NCBI GenBank assembly: GCA_008704415.1
Contig: VXIS01000002.1
Location: 310,001 to 374,000 of the forward strand
Source: Sphaerosporella brunnea
Lineage: Eukaryota; Ascomycota; Pezizomycetes; Pezizales; Pyronemataceae
Direction: 5' to 3'
DNA length: 64,000 nucleotides
Both the position numbers and the translations under genes were made by a program. Positions within the stretch are counted from its first letter, which is position 1, and the number at the start of each line of letters is the position of its first letter. Shown one piece after another: positions 32,769-42,456 of this stretch. A model generated the notes under the pieces. It was not told the DNA's origin. It made no database searches and saw only the letters and a program-made list of their open reading frames with translations.

Positions 32769-34390
32769 TGTGGGCAACAGCATTGGTAGATGTGCTCGGT
32801 CATATTGAGAGTGGCACTGACGGAGCGCAGGATCTTCGTTGCTATAGATTGGGCCGGTCATATTGCAAGCAGCACTGACAGAGGGCAGGAGCCTCGTCAT
32901 CATCAAGCGGCACTGACGGAGCGCAGGAGCCTCGTCATCATCGATGGGCCCGGTCATATTCCAAGCAGCACTGACGGCACTGACAGAGGGCAGGAGCCTC
33001 GTTGCTATAGATGGGGCCGGTCACATTGCAAGCGGCACTGACGGAGCGCAGGATCCTCGTTGCTATAGGTGGGCCCGGTCATATTGCAAGCGGCACTGAC
33101 TGAGGGCAGGAGCTCGGTCATATTGCAAGCGGCACTGACAGAGGGCAGGAGCCTCGTTGCTATAGATGGGCCCGGTCACATTGCAAGCGGCACTGACGGG
33201 GCGCAGGAGCCTCGTTGCTATAGGTGAGCCCGGTCATATTGCAAGCAGCACCGACAGAGGGCAGAAGCCTCGTCACCATCGATGGGCCCGGTCATATTGC
33301 AAGCAGCACTGACAGAGGGCAGGAGCCTCGTCATCATCGATGGGCCCGGTCATATTCCAAGCAGCACTGACGGCACTGACTGAGGGCAGGAGCATCGTTG
33401 CTATAGATGGGGCTGGTCACATTTCAAGCACTGACTGAGGGCAGGAGCTCGGTCATATTGCAAGCGGCACCGACAGAGGGCAGGAGCCTCGTCATCATCG
33501 ATGGGCCCGGTCATATTCCAAGCAGCACTGACGGCACTGACTGAGGGCAGGAGCATCGTTGCTATAGATGGGGCTGGTCACATTTCAAGCACTGACTGAG
33601 GGCAGGAGCTCGGTCATATTGCAAGCGGCACCGACAGAGGGCAGGAGCCTCGTCATCATCGATGGGCCCGGTCATATTGCAAGCGGCACTGACAGAGGGC
33701 AGGAGCTCGGTCATATTGCAAGCGGCACCGACAGAGGGCAGGAGCCTCGTCATCATCGATGGGCCCAGTCATATTGCAAGCGGCACTGACAGAGGGCAGG
33801 AGCCTCGTCACCATCGATGGGCCCGGTCATATTGCAAGCGGCACTGACAGAGGGCAGGAGCCTCGTCATCATCGATGGGCCCGGTCATATTGCAAGCGGT
33901 GCTGACGGAGCGCAGGAGCCTCGTTGCTATAGATGGGCCCGGTCATATTGCAAGCGACACTGACGGAGCGCAGGAGCCTCGTTGCTATAGGTGGGCCCGG
34001 TCACATTGCAAGCGGCACTGACTGAGGGCAGGAGCATCGATGGGCCCGGTCATATTGCAAGCGACACTGACGGAGGGCAGGAGCCTCGTTGCTATAGATG
34101 GGCCCGGTCATATTGCAAGCACTGACGGAGGGCAGGAGCTCGGTCATATTGCAAGCGGCACTGACGGAGCGCAGGAGCCTCGTTGCTATAGATGGGCCCG
34201 GTCATATTGCAAGCGACACTGACGGAGCGCAGGAGCCTCGTTGCTATAGGTGGGCCCGGTCACATTGCAAGCGGCACTGACTGAGGGCAGGAGCATCGAT
34301 GGGCCCGGTCATATTGCAAGCACTGACGGAGGGCAGGAGCTCGGTCATATTGCAAGCGGCACTGACTGAAGGCAGAAGCATCGTTAGATG
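32769..34390 (+). repeat. 58-bp minisatellite, ~1.6 kb
   Basis: About 30 units of GGCACTGACAGAGGGCAGGA, then GCCTCGTCATCATCGATGGG, then CCCGGTCATATTGCAAGC occur. A shorter 39-bp form lacks the middle block (GGAGCTCGGTCATATTGC). Two middle-block versions alternate: CATCATCGATGG and TTGCTATAGATGG. The unit is not a multiple of three, so it is unlikely to code. Confidence 0.95.
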
Positions 34391-34474
34391 GGCATGGAGC
34401 GGACATGCTTAGCGGCGTTCTCGATAATATTATGGGAAGCGGTATTGATAGAGGGCACTGGATGGATTACAGGC

Positions 34475-34530
34475 TTTGTTTTGTTTTGTTTTAATCATAT
34501 TGTATTCGGCCGCTTGCGGCCATGACATAT
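34475..34530 (-). mobile_element. Very short LINE 3' end, minus strand
   Basis: Read on the minus strand: TATGTCATGGCCGCAAGC, the GGCCGCAAGCGGCC hairpin (34508-34521), GAATACAATATGATT, then AAAACAAAACAAAA. This is the family 3' end also seen at 36923 and 41291. Recognisable LINE sequence covers only about 50 bp, so it is an extreme 5' truncation or a worn copy. Confidence 0.75.
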
Positions 34531-35140
34531 GTAAGAGAAGAGACTATGCTACACCTTAGGCCTAAGCCTACTGCTAGTGCCTGCGGCCCTTCTGAGGAAA
34601 AGCGACAAAGGAAAGAGGAATGTGAAAGAATGAATCGAAAACCCAAGGCCTCCTCCAACCCTTCAGTGAAAGTAATCCTTAAATCGACTGGACGTGCTCC
34701 CTCCCCGACCTACCCACTCCCATGTGCATTCCTCCGTCGGCATGCACGCCCGCTTCTAACGTTCGATATGGAACGCCTTCGCTGCCTCAAACCATGACCA
34801 TCAAAGACAATATCGGTGCGCCGGAGGAGTCAGGCTTTTCGCAGCGGCTCAGATAGATGGCTCTGGAAGAAACGAATGGTGGATAGAGATAGAAGTAACG
34901 AACACACTGGCAACTTGTAGCTGTCCCCCACTGGGATGAGTAGAGCGTCGTTCGCGGTCGCATACAGACAATAAACTGAATTACAATCAAAAAAAATAAA
35001 AAAAAATAAAAAAATTTCCGGCCGGAGGCCCGATCATCTCTTGTAAATAATAAATAACACCGGGCAGCTGGGGGTCCTCATGCTTCCCCCTCGGAAGGTG
35101 ATTAGTTGGAGATTGAATCTGACCGCGTGCCCGTCGCAAT

Positions 35141-36178
35141 TAGTGTTGCGCACGAGCTCGAGTCTATGAATTTTTGCGCTCGAGTCCGGCCGATCGAAAA
35201 ATGGTTGAGCTCGAGTAATTCGCGCTTTCTAGATAGCACGAGGTTTCGCCGCCGGTACCCCCTCCCAACTCCAAAACCCCAACTTCACCCGGACAACCTC
35301 ACGGATGTCAGTCAACCAACAGCCAGCGCACGGAAGAAGAAGATGCGATGCGAGCGTTCAACAAAGAGCTCAGTGGACGTGGGGTAAGGAGCTGCCTGCA
35401 TTTCTCACTGCTGTTGTCCTCGCTTCTAGATACATTGCACGCTGCCGCTGGGGCACGGACGCTCAGTGGACAGACAACCTCATCGTATACCGCCTTTCTC
35501 TACACCCGGAAGATGATATTTCGTGAGGAGGTTGCAGTGACCGCTCGCAGACAGTAGATGCAGACCTTGCTGCAATGTTTGGAAACATTGGACGACGAGT
35601 GCAGGCCAGTTACCACGCCTCAGGGATCAGAGACTGCACGATATTTATGCGAACCCCCGGTGGACTTAAAGACCGACTCGCTTCACTGGTGGAAGCTCAA
35701 TGAGCACCGATTCCCGACTCTCGCGAGAATGGCACGAGATTACGTGCCTTAAGGGTACCCTGCGAGCAACTTTTCTCAGTGGCTGGTGACATGATCACCA
35801 AGAACCGGAACCGTCTTCTCGAAGAGTCGAGTAGCGTTATTCTACTGCTCAAGCATTGGTTGAAGCAGACGGATGCGAAACCCTGGGAAAAATGGGGGGT
35901 ATGAGGAGGCGGAGAAGGACTGGTGAAACTATGGACGCTACCGCGGGTGCAGAGGCCGCCCAGATGCTGCGCTGAACCCCTCTTCGGGCCTCTCAGACTT
36001 ATCCGACTGATCTGCGCACTTTATGCTCTCATAGATAATTTACATTGCCCTGCAACAGCTCCCGCGTGCGTTAAAATGCGATTTTATGGCGGACTCGAGC
36101 TCACGAGTCGAGCGTGAAAATCTCACGAGCGGACTCGAGTCCCCGAGCTCGACTCGAGTGCGCTCGTGCGCAACACTA
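35141..36178 (+). mobile_element. hAT element with 8-bp TSD and transposase remnant
   Basis: The ends TAGTGTTGCGCACGAGCTCG and, reverse-complemented, TAGTGTTGCGCACGAGCGCA bound 1038 bp. The identical duplication GTCGCAAT lies at 35133-35140 and 36179-36186. Many GAGCTCGAGT/GACTCGAG motifs sit near both ends, as expected for subterminal hAT sites. It has jumped into a diverged unit of the 31425-32330 repeat. It is an internally deleted derivative. Confidence 0.92.
35558..35907 (+). pseudogene. hAT transposase C-terminal (hATC dimerisation) remnant
   Basis: The first frame reads ARYLCEPPVDLKTDSLHWWK then LNEHRFPTLARMARDYVP and stops at 35752. After a frameshift the protein continues EQLFSVAGDMITKNRNRLLE then SSVILLLKHWLKQ. 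The W-W-K...FP-LA-A-Y...E-FS-AG...R-L motif order is the hATC dimerisation region. The catalytic and BED zinc-finger parts are missing or unreadable. Confidence 0.85.
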
Positions 36179-36549
36179 GTCGCAATCGCCGAAAGCCAAA
36201 CAACTATCCCCCGCGGTCTTTCCGCAACCGCTGCAATGAGCCTCGCTGATATGATTTTGTTGTTAGCTGACCGTCTTTTTGCTACCTACTCTACCTACTC
36301 TTGCGTGGGCAGACCTACCCCCGGTGACTCGACGAACGTCCCCGAAGACCCGCGCCTCAAGATACACGGACCGATCGAAGAAGGATAGGCTTCAAGTAAG
36401 ACTTCTACGGCAGCCTGGGCCATGAGCGGCGGACTCGGCTGATTCCACCTGCAATGTTGGTTGTCTGTCTGCACTCACGATGAGTGCCGGCAGTTTGGTG
36501 TCATCCGTAATCAAGAGAGGGGTCGTCAAGATGAGGGTGCATCAGCACC

Positions 36550-36759
36550 CCACGTCGGGCTGGCTGGCGGGCTTCCAGCGGATGCGCTATGGGGAATAGA
36601 GCAACCGCTACACAGAAACACTCTTCAGTTTCTTCAGTTTACGATGTAACTAGGTCGAACTGACAGGTTCACCTCAGTCGAAAGTGCTTGGCAGCCCGGC
36701 AGCCAGCACGTCGTGATTTGAGACAGCCGGGCTTTTTGGGCTGGCTATTAGGAACACTG
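36550..36759. mobile_element. Partial hAT MITE
   Basis: It carries GTCGGGCTGGCTGGCGGGCTTCC at its left and ends GGGCTGGCTATTAGGAACACTG. It is the inverse of the 21726-22023 element, including AGGTTCACCTCAGTC. The left terminus is missing, so no TSD can be tested. Confidence 0.65.
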
Positions 36760-36788
36760 ATCATGACGAGAAACCTCGAGCTCGGCGT

Positions 36789-36963
36789 TCCTCATCTCTT
36801 TTATTCACGAATTTCCTTGGTGCGATACTTACTAAGTGCGAGTTTCCTTGGTTTATTTCCTTTGGAGGAGCAGACCCACAGTGGGACTAGGGGCAGCGAT
36901 GATTCTATGTTATCTATGTCATGGCCGCAAGCGGCCAAATACATTATGATTAAAACAAAACAA
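36789..36963 (+). mobile_element. 175-bp LINE 3' fragment with 13-bp TSD
   Basis: Only 3' UTR is present: GGAGGAGCAGACCCACAG, then the hairpin GGCCGCAAGCGGCC (36923-36936), AAATACATTATGATT and a short AAAACAAAAC tail. It is flanked by TCGAGCTCGGCGT (36776-36788) and TCGAGCTCGGTGT (36964-36976), 12 of 13 identical. It sits ~120 bp beyond the 3' end of the minus-strand tRNA-Ser gene. Confidence 0.88.
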
Positions 36964-37084
36964 TCGAGCTCGGTGTCGCGGGCTTGTCGTTAGATGACAT
37001 CGTCAAATGGAGGTGGCCGGAGGTAACAACACCAAGGAGTTCAGGCCACTGGACCGCAAAACAAAAAAGAAATAAGAACCAACA

Positions 37085-37165
37085 CGACATCGACAGGACT
37101 CGAACCTGTGCGGGCGAACCCAAGAGATTTCTAATCTCTCTCCTTAACCACTCGGACACAATGCC
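37085..37165 (-). tRNA. tRNA-Ser (anticodon AGA)
   Basis: On the minus strand the acceptor stem GGCATTG pairs with CGATGTC (two G-U pairs), followed by discriminator G. TGTCCGAGTGGTTAAGG forms the A box and D arm, GAGAT-TAGAAAT-CTC carries anticodon AGA, a long variable arm follows, and the T arm contains GGTTCGAGTCC. The long variable arm and G73 fit serine. There is no intron and no CCA. Confidence 0.93.
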
Positions 37166-37565
37166 TTGTTGGGCCTCGTCATTGTATTGCTTTATCAGAC
37201 GTGCGGTGGGCTAGCTGAGTCGCGTGACTGGTGAGGGTTCAGGTGGATAGAGGACGCTGCGGCCCCGAGAGTATATCGATATCACCCTCCAGCGGTACTG
37301 GTGATGAGCCTTTGTTCTCCTACCCACCTCCCTCAACAGGGGCCCCGGAAACTGGGAGGAGCAGCGGCAAACTATGAGTCGGAGCATTGGGGAAGCTTCG
37401 CAGAAGATTGTTTGGATTATGTAAGCAGTATATACGCCCAGTTTTTTTATTTCATGGAGTTGTCCTGGAAAGTGAAAGACCCAGCCGTTCAACTGGGCTT
37501 TGAACACAGCGAGTCATTTCTAGTGAAACACCACTTGTAGAACTCTGGTGGGACGGCAGCCAGAA

Positions 37566-38345
37566 GGGCCGTCAGGCTGAAGTGCAGAAGTTCGTCAATC
37601 GACAAGCGAGTGTGATTCTGGGCTTCCCCTCATTGACGAGGCCCAGCTTGCAGACGCGAACACGATTCTGTCTCACCGCGTCAGGGCTTGGATCATCGCC
37701 ACAGCCGGCAACCGACTACGTGCCGCTCTGGCCCCCGCTGCTCCCACGTCGGCCAAACGGCTCCTTCGCTTTGTCAAGGACTCTACTTTCGACGGTATAA
37801 CGACACCCCCATGCGGTCGAACAAGTTGCAGCGGTCTGCCTCAGCCCGCGCGGCCCCGTCATCATAGAGCCGGAGGAGATGGCCATCCTAACTTCTGCCA
37901 TGTGGCAAGAACCCGCCGACAACGCGCGCTCTCGGTTTATACAGATGGCTCCAGGCTTGAAGACGGTAGCTGCGGCTACGCGGCCGTTACCCGCAACCGC
38001 ACCGAGCGGGGGAGATGGTCAAGGAACGCAGCATACATCGGTGACAACAAGGAGGCCTACGATGCCGGCATTGTAGCGGGCCTCGAGCTAGCACACCGAC
38101 ACCTGCCCACAGGGACATCCGCCGGCACGGCCCAGGAGACTACGGAACGACACGCCGGGCCCCGATCAGTGGTTGCTACCAATGATCCGCTTTTACGCCG
38201 AGAACGTGCTCCTGGGCCGCAGGATGGAAGACAGAGTTCTGGTGGGTTTCCAGTCCTTGGTAACGAACTCGCCGACCGTCGAGCGAAGGAAGTTGCCGAG
38301 GGCCACGGCAACCTTGGGTCTGTGTATAGGGATGGTAAATCACCG
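37566..38345 (+). pseudogene. LINE RT-end / RNase H relic
   Basis: Pieces in order: ILSHRVRAWIIATAGNRL and LAPAAPTSAKRLLRFVKDST (linker after RT), then ALSVYTDGSRLEDGSCGYAA, NKEAYDAGIVAGLELAHRHL and VLGNELADRRAKEVAEGHGN. These are RNase H motifs; the middle part is shifted and the catalytic region is damaged. The 3' end is lost; reverse-oriented satellite begins ~110 bp later. Confidence 0.8.
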
Positions 38346-38451
38346 TAACGTTGACAGCCTGGCATGTAACGATACATAGCACAGCCAACCTTAGTCAAAG
38401 CGGGCGCTACCTCAACCCTCCCGGCACTCATGCGCATCCTCTAACCCTAGC

Positions 38452-39010
38452 CCACCAACCGTGATCGGTGGGATAAGAGAGCGCTCCAGATCTTTTTTTT
38501 ATCTTATCCTCATGATCAGGCGTAATCTCATCGCAAAATCACGAGTGCAGCACCTCCAACCAACCACAACGTCCAAACCGTATTTCAAGAACGTAGTGCA
38601 TGCAGCCAATGGCAACGTCCAAGCCAAAAGGTACTTGTCAGTGATGGGAGATCGGTGGGATAAGAGATCGCCCCAGATCTTTTTCTTATCTTATCCTCAT
38701 GATCAGGTGTAATCTCATACGCAAAATCACGAGTGCAGCACCCCCCAACCAACCACAACATCCAAACCGTATTGCAAGAACGTAGTGCATGCAGCCAATG
38801 GCAACGTCCAAGCCAAAAGGTACTTGTCAGTGATGGGAGATCGGTGGGATAAGAGATCGCCCCAGATCTTTGTCTTATCTTATCCAGCGCCCTCATACGC
38901 AAAATCACGAGTGCAGCACCTCCAACCAACCACAACATCCAAACCGTATTTCAAGAACGTAGTGCATGCAGCCAATCGCAACGTCCAAGCCAAAAGGTAC
39001 TTGTCAGTGA
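38452..39010 (-). repeat. ~180-bp satellite, reverse orientation, three units
   Basis: The units are reverse complements of the 2323-3186 array. ACGTCCAAGCCAAAAGGTAC recurs at about 38615, 38804 and 38984, i.e. 180-190 bp apart. The array ends abruptly at ~39010 inside GTACTTGTCAGTGA. Confidence 0.9.
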
Positions 39011-39337
39011 GCCTCAGGCTCTACCTGGATCCTACACTGTTGCTCCTCTGCGCTTTCTGCCTTTCGGGTCACCGACATTTTTTTCCGGTGCCAAACCGCC
39101 GCCGAGTCTGCTGCCGGCGTAGTTGACGACACCGCCAGCGTAGTCGCCGGCACGCTCTAAACAAGTTTTTTGCTCGATCGCCACCCACCACCGCCCGCAC
39201 CTCTATTGCCCATCACCCACCACCGCCGTCATCAGCTGTGTAAGTCCCCACGACCATCATGTGTCTCCTATCTAACCTTTATCTATAGGTGCGATGCATA
39301 ACCACCCACTCACAGCGATCCGGCATCGCAACACCAC

Positions 39338-40367
39338 ATCTACTCGACAATAACAACCTATTGACTTGGAGCGGGAAAATAAACTTCCCAGGCGGGCGGT
39401 CCGGGCCGAAAAGCTTTTTTTGACGTTGTGGGGGGGGGGGGGGGGGTGACGTCGCCGTGATGCTGTACCGACGCAATTCACCGACCTCCGCAAATGACAA
39501 GATGTTTCGCCGCCTTTCTCCCGTAACTGAGCCCAACCGGGAATCCAGTGGACGACCCAATGCGGCCCCATTGAGTCAAATTCTACAGGAGCCTTCACCA
39601 CAAAGCCACGCGGTCCCATTGAGCAGGATCCTCGCATCGCCGAGCCCATTGCAGTAGCAGTGATCTTTCGTCCGTCGATAGCAACTGCGAGTGTTGTACA
39701 CAAACGAGCAGGCAACGCAGGAAACGTGCGATCAAGGACCTGGAGCCTTTAGAGCCTCGGGTAAAGCGCAGACGGAAGTAAAAAGGTTTCCTTGTTTGTC
39801 TCTGTCTTCCTTAAGATATCTTAAGCTTACACTCATTCAGTGCTCCAGTCATTCTTTCTGCCGCGTTGGTGCTCTGGACCTCTCCTCTCGTCTTTCTCTT
39901 GTCCCCGGCCGCTCCTTTCCATCCGGCGGTGCTCTTGACCGCTCCTCTTGTCCTTCTCTGCCCCCCGGGCGCACCTTTCCATCTGGCGGTACCGCTCCTC
40001 TGGTCTTTCCCTGACCCCCCGGCCGTTCCTTTCCCTCCGGCGATGCTCTGGACTCCTCCACCTGTCCTTCTCTGGTGGCTCCCATATCCCTGCCAGCCGC
40101 TCTGCTGCCCCCCTCGGTCGCTCGCTGAATATTCGCAGGCTCTCCAGTTCGCCTCTACGCCTGTTTTCGGACTCTGGTCTCGGATTTTCTATCGCTTGGC
40201 GTTCTCGGCGTTCTTGACGTTGTCGGCGCGGTCGCGTTGCATGGTGGAATATCATCGAATGTTTCGAAAAAAATAAACTTTTATATTCGACACCCGATCG
40301 GCTATCTAACGCAGCGGGAAGTTTATTTTCCCGCTCCAAGTCAATAGGTTGTTATTGTCGAGTAGAT
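39338..40367. mobile_element. 1030-bp element with perfect 52-bp terminal inverted repeats
   Basis: The arms 39338-39389 and 40316-40367 are identical over 52 bp when one is inverted; they start ATCTACTCGACAATAACAAC. The interior holds a G run of ~18 near 39430 and a ~57-bp tandem repeat (39880-40060) that keeps a minus-strand Arg/Glu-rich frame open. No transposase was recognised. Its right edge touches LINE A. No TSD was found. Confidence 0.8.
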
Positions 40368-41007
40368 CCGGAACTCATCGACAAAGGAGCCGCCACAGAG
40401 TACCGATGGGTTCCCTCTCACAAGGGGGTCCCAAGCAACGAAAGGGCGGACGAATTGGCTTCAGCGACGGCCAGGGAAGCGATGTTTACCCGGAAAATGC
40501 GGACGATTATCAAGCTACGATCACTGGCAAACGTTAATCGCGCCGCAAAGGAAGCGCAGTCGAGAGTAGATGCAGAGTGGCTGCGCGAACAATTAGAGAC
40601 GTCCCCAGTATACGAACTGCGCAAGCGCAGGAAGTTACGAGCGATAGTCAGGAAGACGGGAAAGAAACAAACAGCGGTGTTCATGCAAATGGCATCTGGA
40701 CACGCCCCTGATCGGTACCTATCTAAAAAGGATAGGAAAAAGGGATACAGACGAATGTTGGTACTGCAATGAGGGGATGCGGCAGACCAGAGGACTTTTT
40801 TGGGAAATGCAAAGCGTTTAGACGGGAGCGAAGGGACATATTGAAGGAGGTGCGGAAGAAGCTGCGGTTAAAAGGAAATGTTAATTGGCCGGTCAGGAAA
40901 TTATTCAAGGACGAAAGGGTGGCGGAGGCTGTCATGAAGTTCTTGAAAAAAAACGGGAATAGGTTATCGGGTGCCTTGATAGGTCCCATAACTAACGATA
41001 GGAACGG
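40368..41007 (+). pseudogene. LINE A: RNase H end and C-terminal region
   Basis: A frame from about 40370 reads ELIDKGAATEYRWVPSHKGV then PSNERADELASATAREAM, the last RNase H motif with its Asp. It continues in shifted frames through YELRKRRKLRAIVRKTGKKQ, the worn zinc knuckle (TNVGTAMRGCG...FGKCKAF) and VRKLFKDERVAEAVMKFLKK. At 41007 it is interrupted by LINE B; its 3' UTR resumes at 41343 and its tail is interrupted by a MULE. Confidence 0.8.
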
Positions 41008-41328
41008 GCCTAGGCGGAAGACAAACACCGCAGTGAGAGACCTGCTGGCGGATGGCCGTTGCACAGAGGCGGTGATGGCCTTTTTGGACAGCACGAGTGT
41101 CGGAATGTGGCCGAAGATGGCCAACTGATGTCAGACCTGTTTACGCTTGTGTATCTTTTCCTTGCTACGATTTTCCTTAACCTTTTTCTCCCTAGCTACG
41201 ATTTCCTTGCTTTCTTTTCCTTCGGAGGAGCGAACCCCAGAGTAGGACTTGTGCCTAGGGGCGGCGATGATTCTGTACTTTAAATGCCATGGCCGCAAGC
41301 GGCCAAATGCAATATGATTAAAACAAAA
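41008..41328 (+). mobile_element. LINE B: 321-bp 5'-truncated insertion in LINE A
   Basis: It is flanked by the identical 14-bp duplication AACGATAGGAACGG (40994-41007 and 41329-41342). It carries the last codons (TNTAVRDLLADGRCTEAVMA ... STSVGMWP), the 3' UTR with CTTCGGAGGAGCGAACCC, the hairpin GGCCGCAAGCGGCC (41291-41304), AAATGCAATATGATT and AAAACAAAA. The open frame that runs through 40769-41128 is therefore a chimera of two insertions. Confidence 0.93.
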
Positions 41329-41342
41329 AACGATAGGAACGG

Positions 41343-41513
41343 AGCGAGGGGGGGAGGAAGGGAGTAGAGTCTGTTTTTTTGTCTGGGGTACTGGCTTAGG
41401 CCGCGGGAAGCCCCACCAGGACCTCAGGGTCGGGGCGGGGATATGGGCTGTGTGCATTTCTTATGTCCGTCATATGTCTCCAGAGACATGAATACGAGTA
41501 TGATTTAAAACAA
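41343..41513 (+). mobile_element. LINE A 3' UTR and tail, continued
   Basis: After the LINE B target duplication the host sequence goes on through a G/A-rich stretch to TGTCTCCAGAGACATGAATA, a small hairpin, then CGAGTATGATTTAAAACAA. The remaining tail (AAAACAAAAC) is found past the MULE at 42207. A related GTCCCGGAGACATGAA motif appears at about 51320. Confidence 0.65.
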
Positions 41514-42206
41514 CGGTTATTTCACCCTATACCCCCTCCGGAGACCCCCCCATATTAGATTATTTCACCCTCTACCCCTCAACCCGTCGAGCGAGCGTAT
41601 ACGCGACTACTAACAACAACCCAACCATGGTAAATTCCTGTGCCTAAAGGAGTGAAGTCGACCGGAGCTGTAACGCGGTGTAGCAGAGCCTAAACAGCGC
41701 GTATGCTCCATTACTACAACCATGACCTTCACCTTCTCCTCCTCCTTGTTCCAGACGGCACGCACATTGTAGTCGCACTGATCGCTGCTTCCGCACAGCA
41801 CCACATTCCGAGATTTGTCAGACTTCACAAAACGGATTCAATACCCGTTCAAAATCGCATGTAGACGCACGCATGCCTTGAAATCCTGGAAGGTTAAAAA
41901 CCTATCCCCAACTTTGACAGCCGGACAGTCGACATGAATAGGGCGCGCGGTGGGGTCGGACATGTTCACTGTAGCAGGGTCAGCCGGTGAAGCAAGAAAG
42001 ACCGGTTGTTGGTGAACCAGAAGCTAGCTAGTCGCGATGATGGGGGATGACGGTTGTCGCGCGGAAGTTGGATGGGGATCGAGGTTTGTCACTTGGTACA
42101 GCTCACCGTCATTTGTTCTCGCTCGACGCGTTGAGGGGTAGAGGATGAAATAATCTAATATGGGGGGTAGAAGGTCTCTGGAGGGGGGTATAGGGTGAAA
42201 TAACCG
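41514..42206 (-). mobile_element. Mutator-like (MULE) deletion derivative with 9-bp TSD
   Basis: The ends CGGTTATTTCACCCTATACC and its inverse are part of an inverted repeat of roughly 85-95 bp (41514-41600 versus 42110-42206). It is flanked by identical TTAAAACAA (41505-41513 and 42207-42215). Nine-bp TSDs and long TIRs are typical of MULEs. The minus strand carries the start of a MULE-type transposase but no catalytic domain. Confidence 0.9.
41610..41963 (-). pseudogene. MULE transposase N-terminal zinc-finger fragment
   Basis: From the ATG at 41963 the frame reads VKVGDRFLTFQDFKACVRLH, AILNGY, one in-frame TGA, then IRFVKSDKSRNVVLCGSSDQ and CDYNVRAVWNKEEEKVKVMV followed by HTRC. The F-x-S/T-x-x-x-F/V-K start and C...C...H-x-C zinc ligands match the WRKY/GCM1-type DNA-binding region at the start of MULE transposases. 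The DDE core is deleted. Confidence 0.75.
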
Positions 42207-42456
42207 TTAAAACAAAACAAAACTAGTATATATCCCATAGATCTGATCCGGAATCAAAGCCTTCTACATCAGTTTCCTGCTCTGCTCTGCCTCCATGCCC
42301 TCGGCGTCGCCCTCGTCCGGATGCTCCTGGCCATCACCATGGCCACCACCCCCGCGTTCGCTCCGGCTAGGGTGGTCTGACTGGGAGTAACCCGTGCTGT
42401 GACCGCCCTACTCTCGCTCTGCCTGGCCGCCGAGCCCCACTTCGCTCCGCTTTGAT

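Noticed and set aside
32769..34390. CRISPR-like array
   Set aside because: Units are contiguous variants of one sequence without unique spacers, in a eukaryotic context.
40769..41128. 119-codon protein as one gene
   Set aside because: It spans a LINE-in-LINE junction marked by a 14-bp TSD, so it is chimeric.
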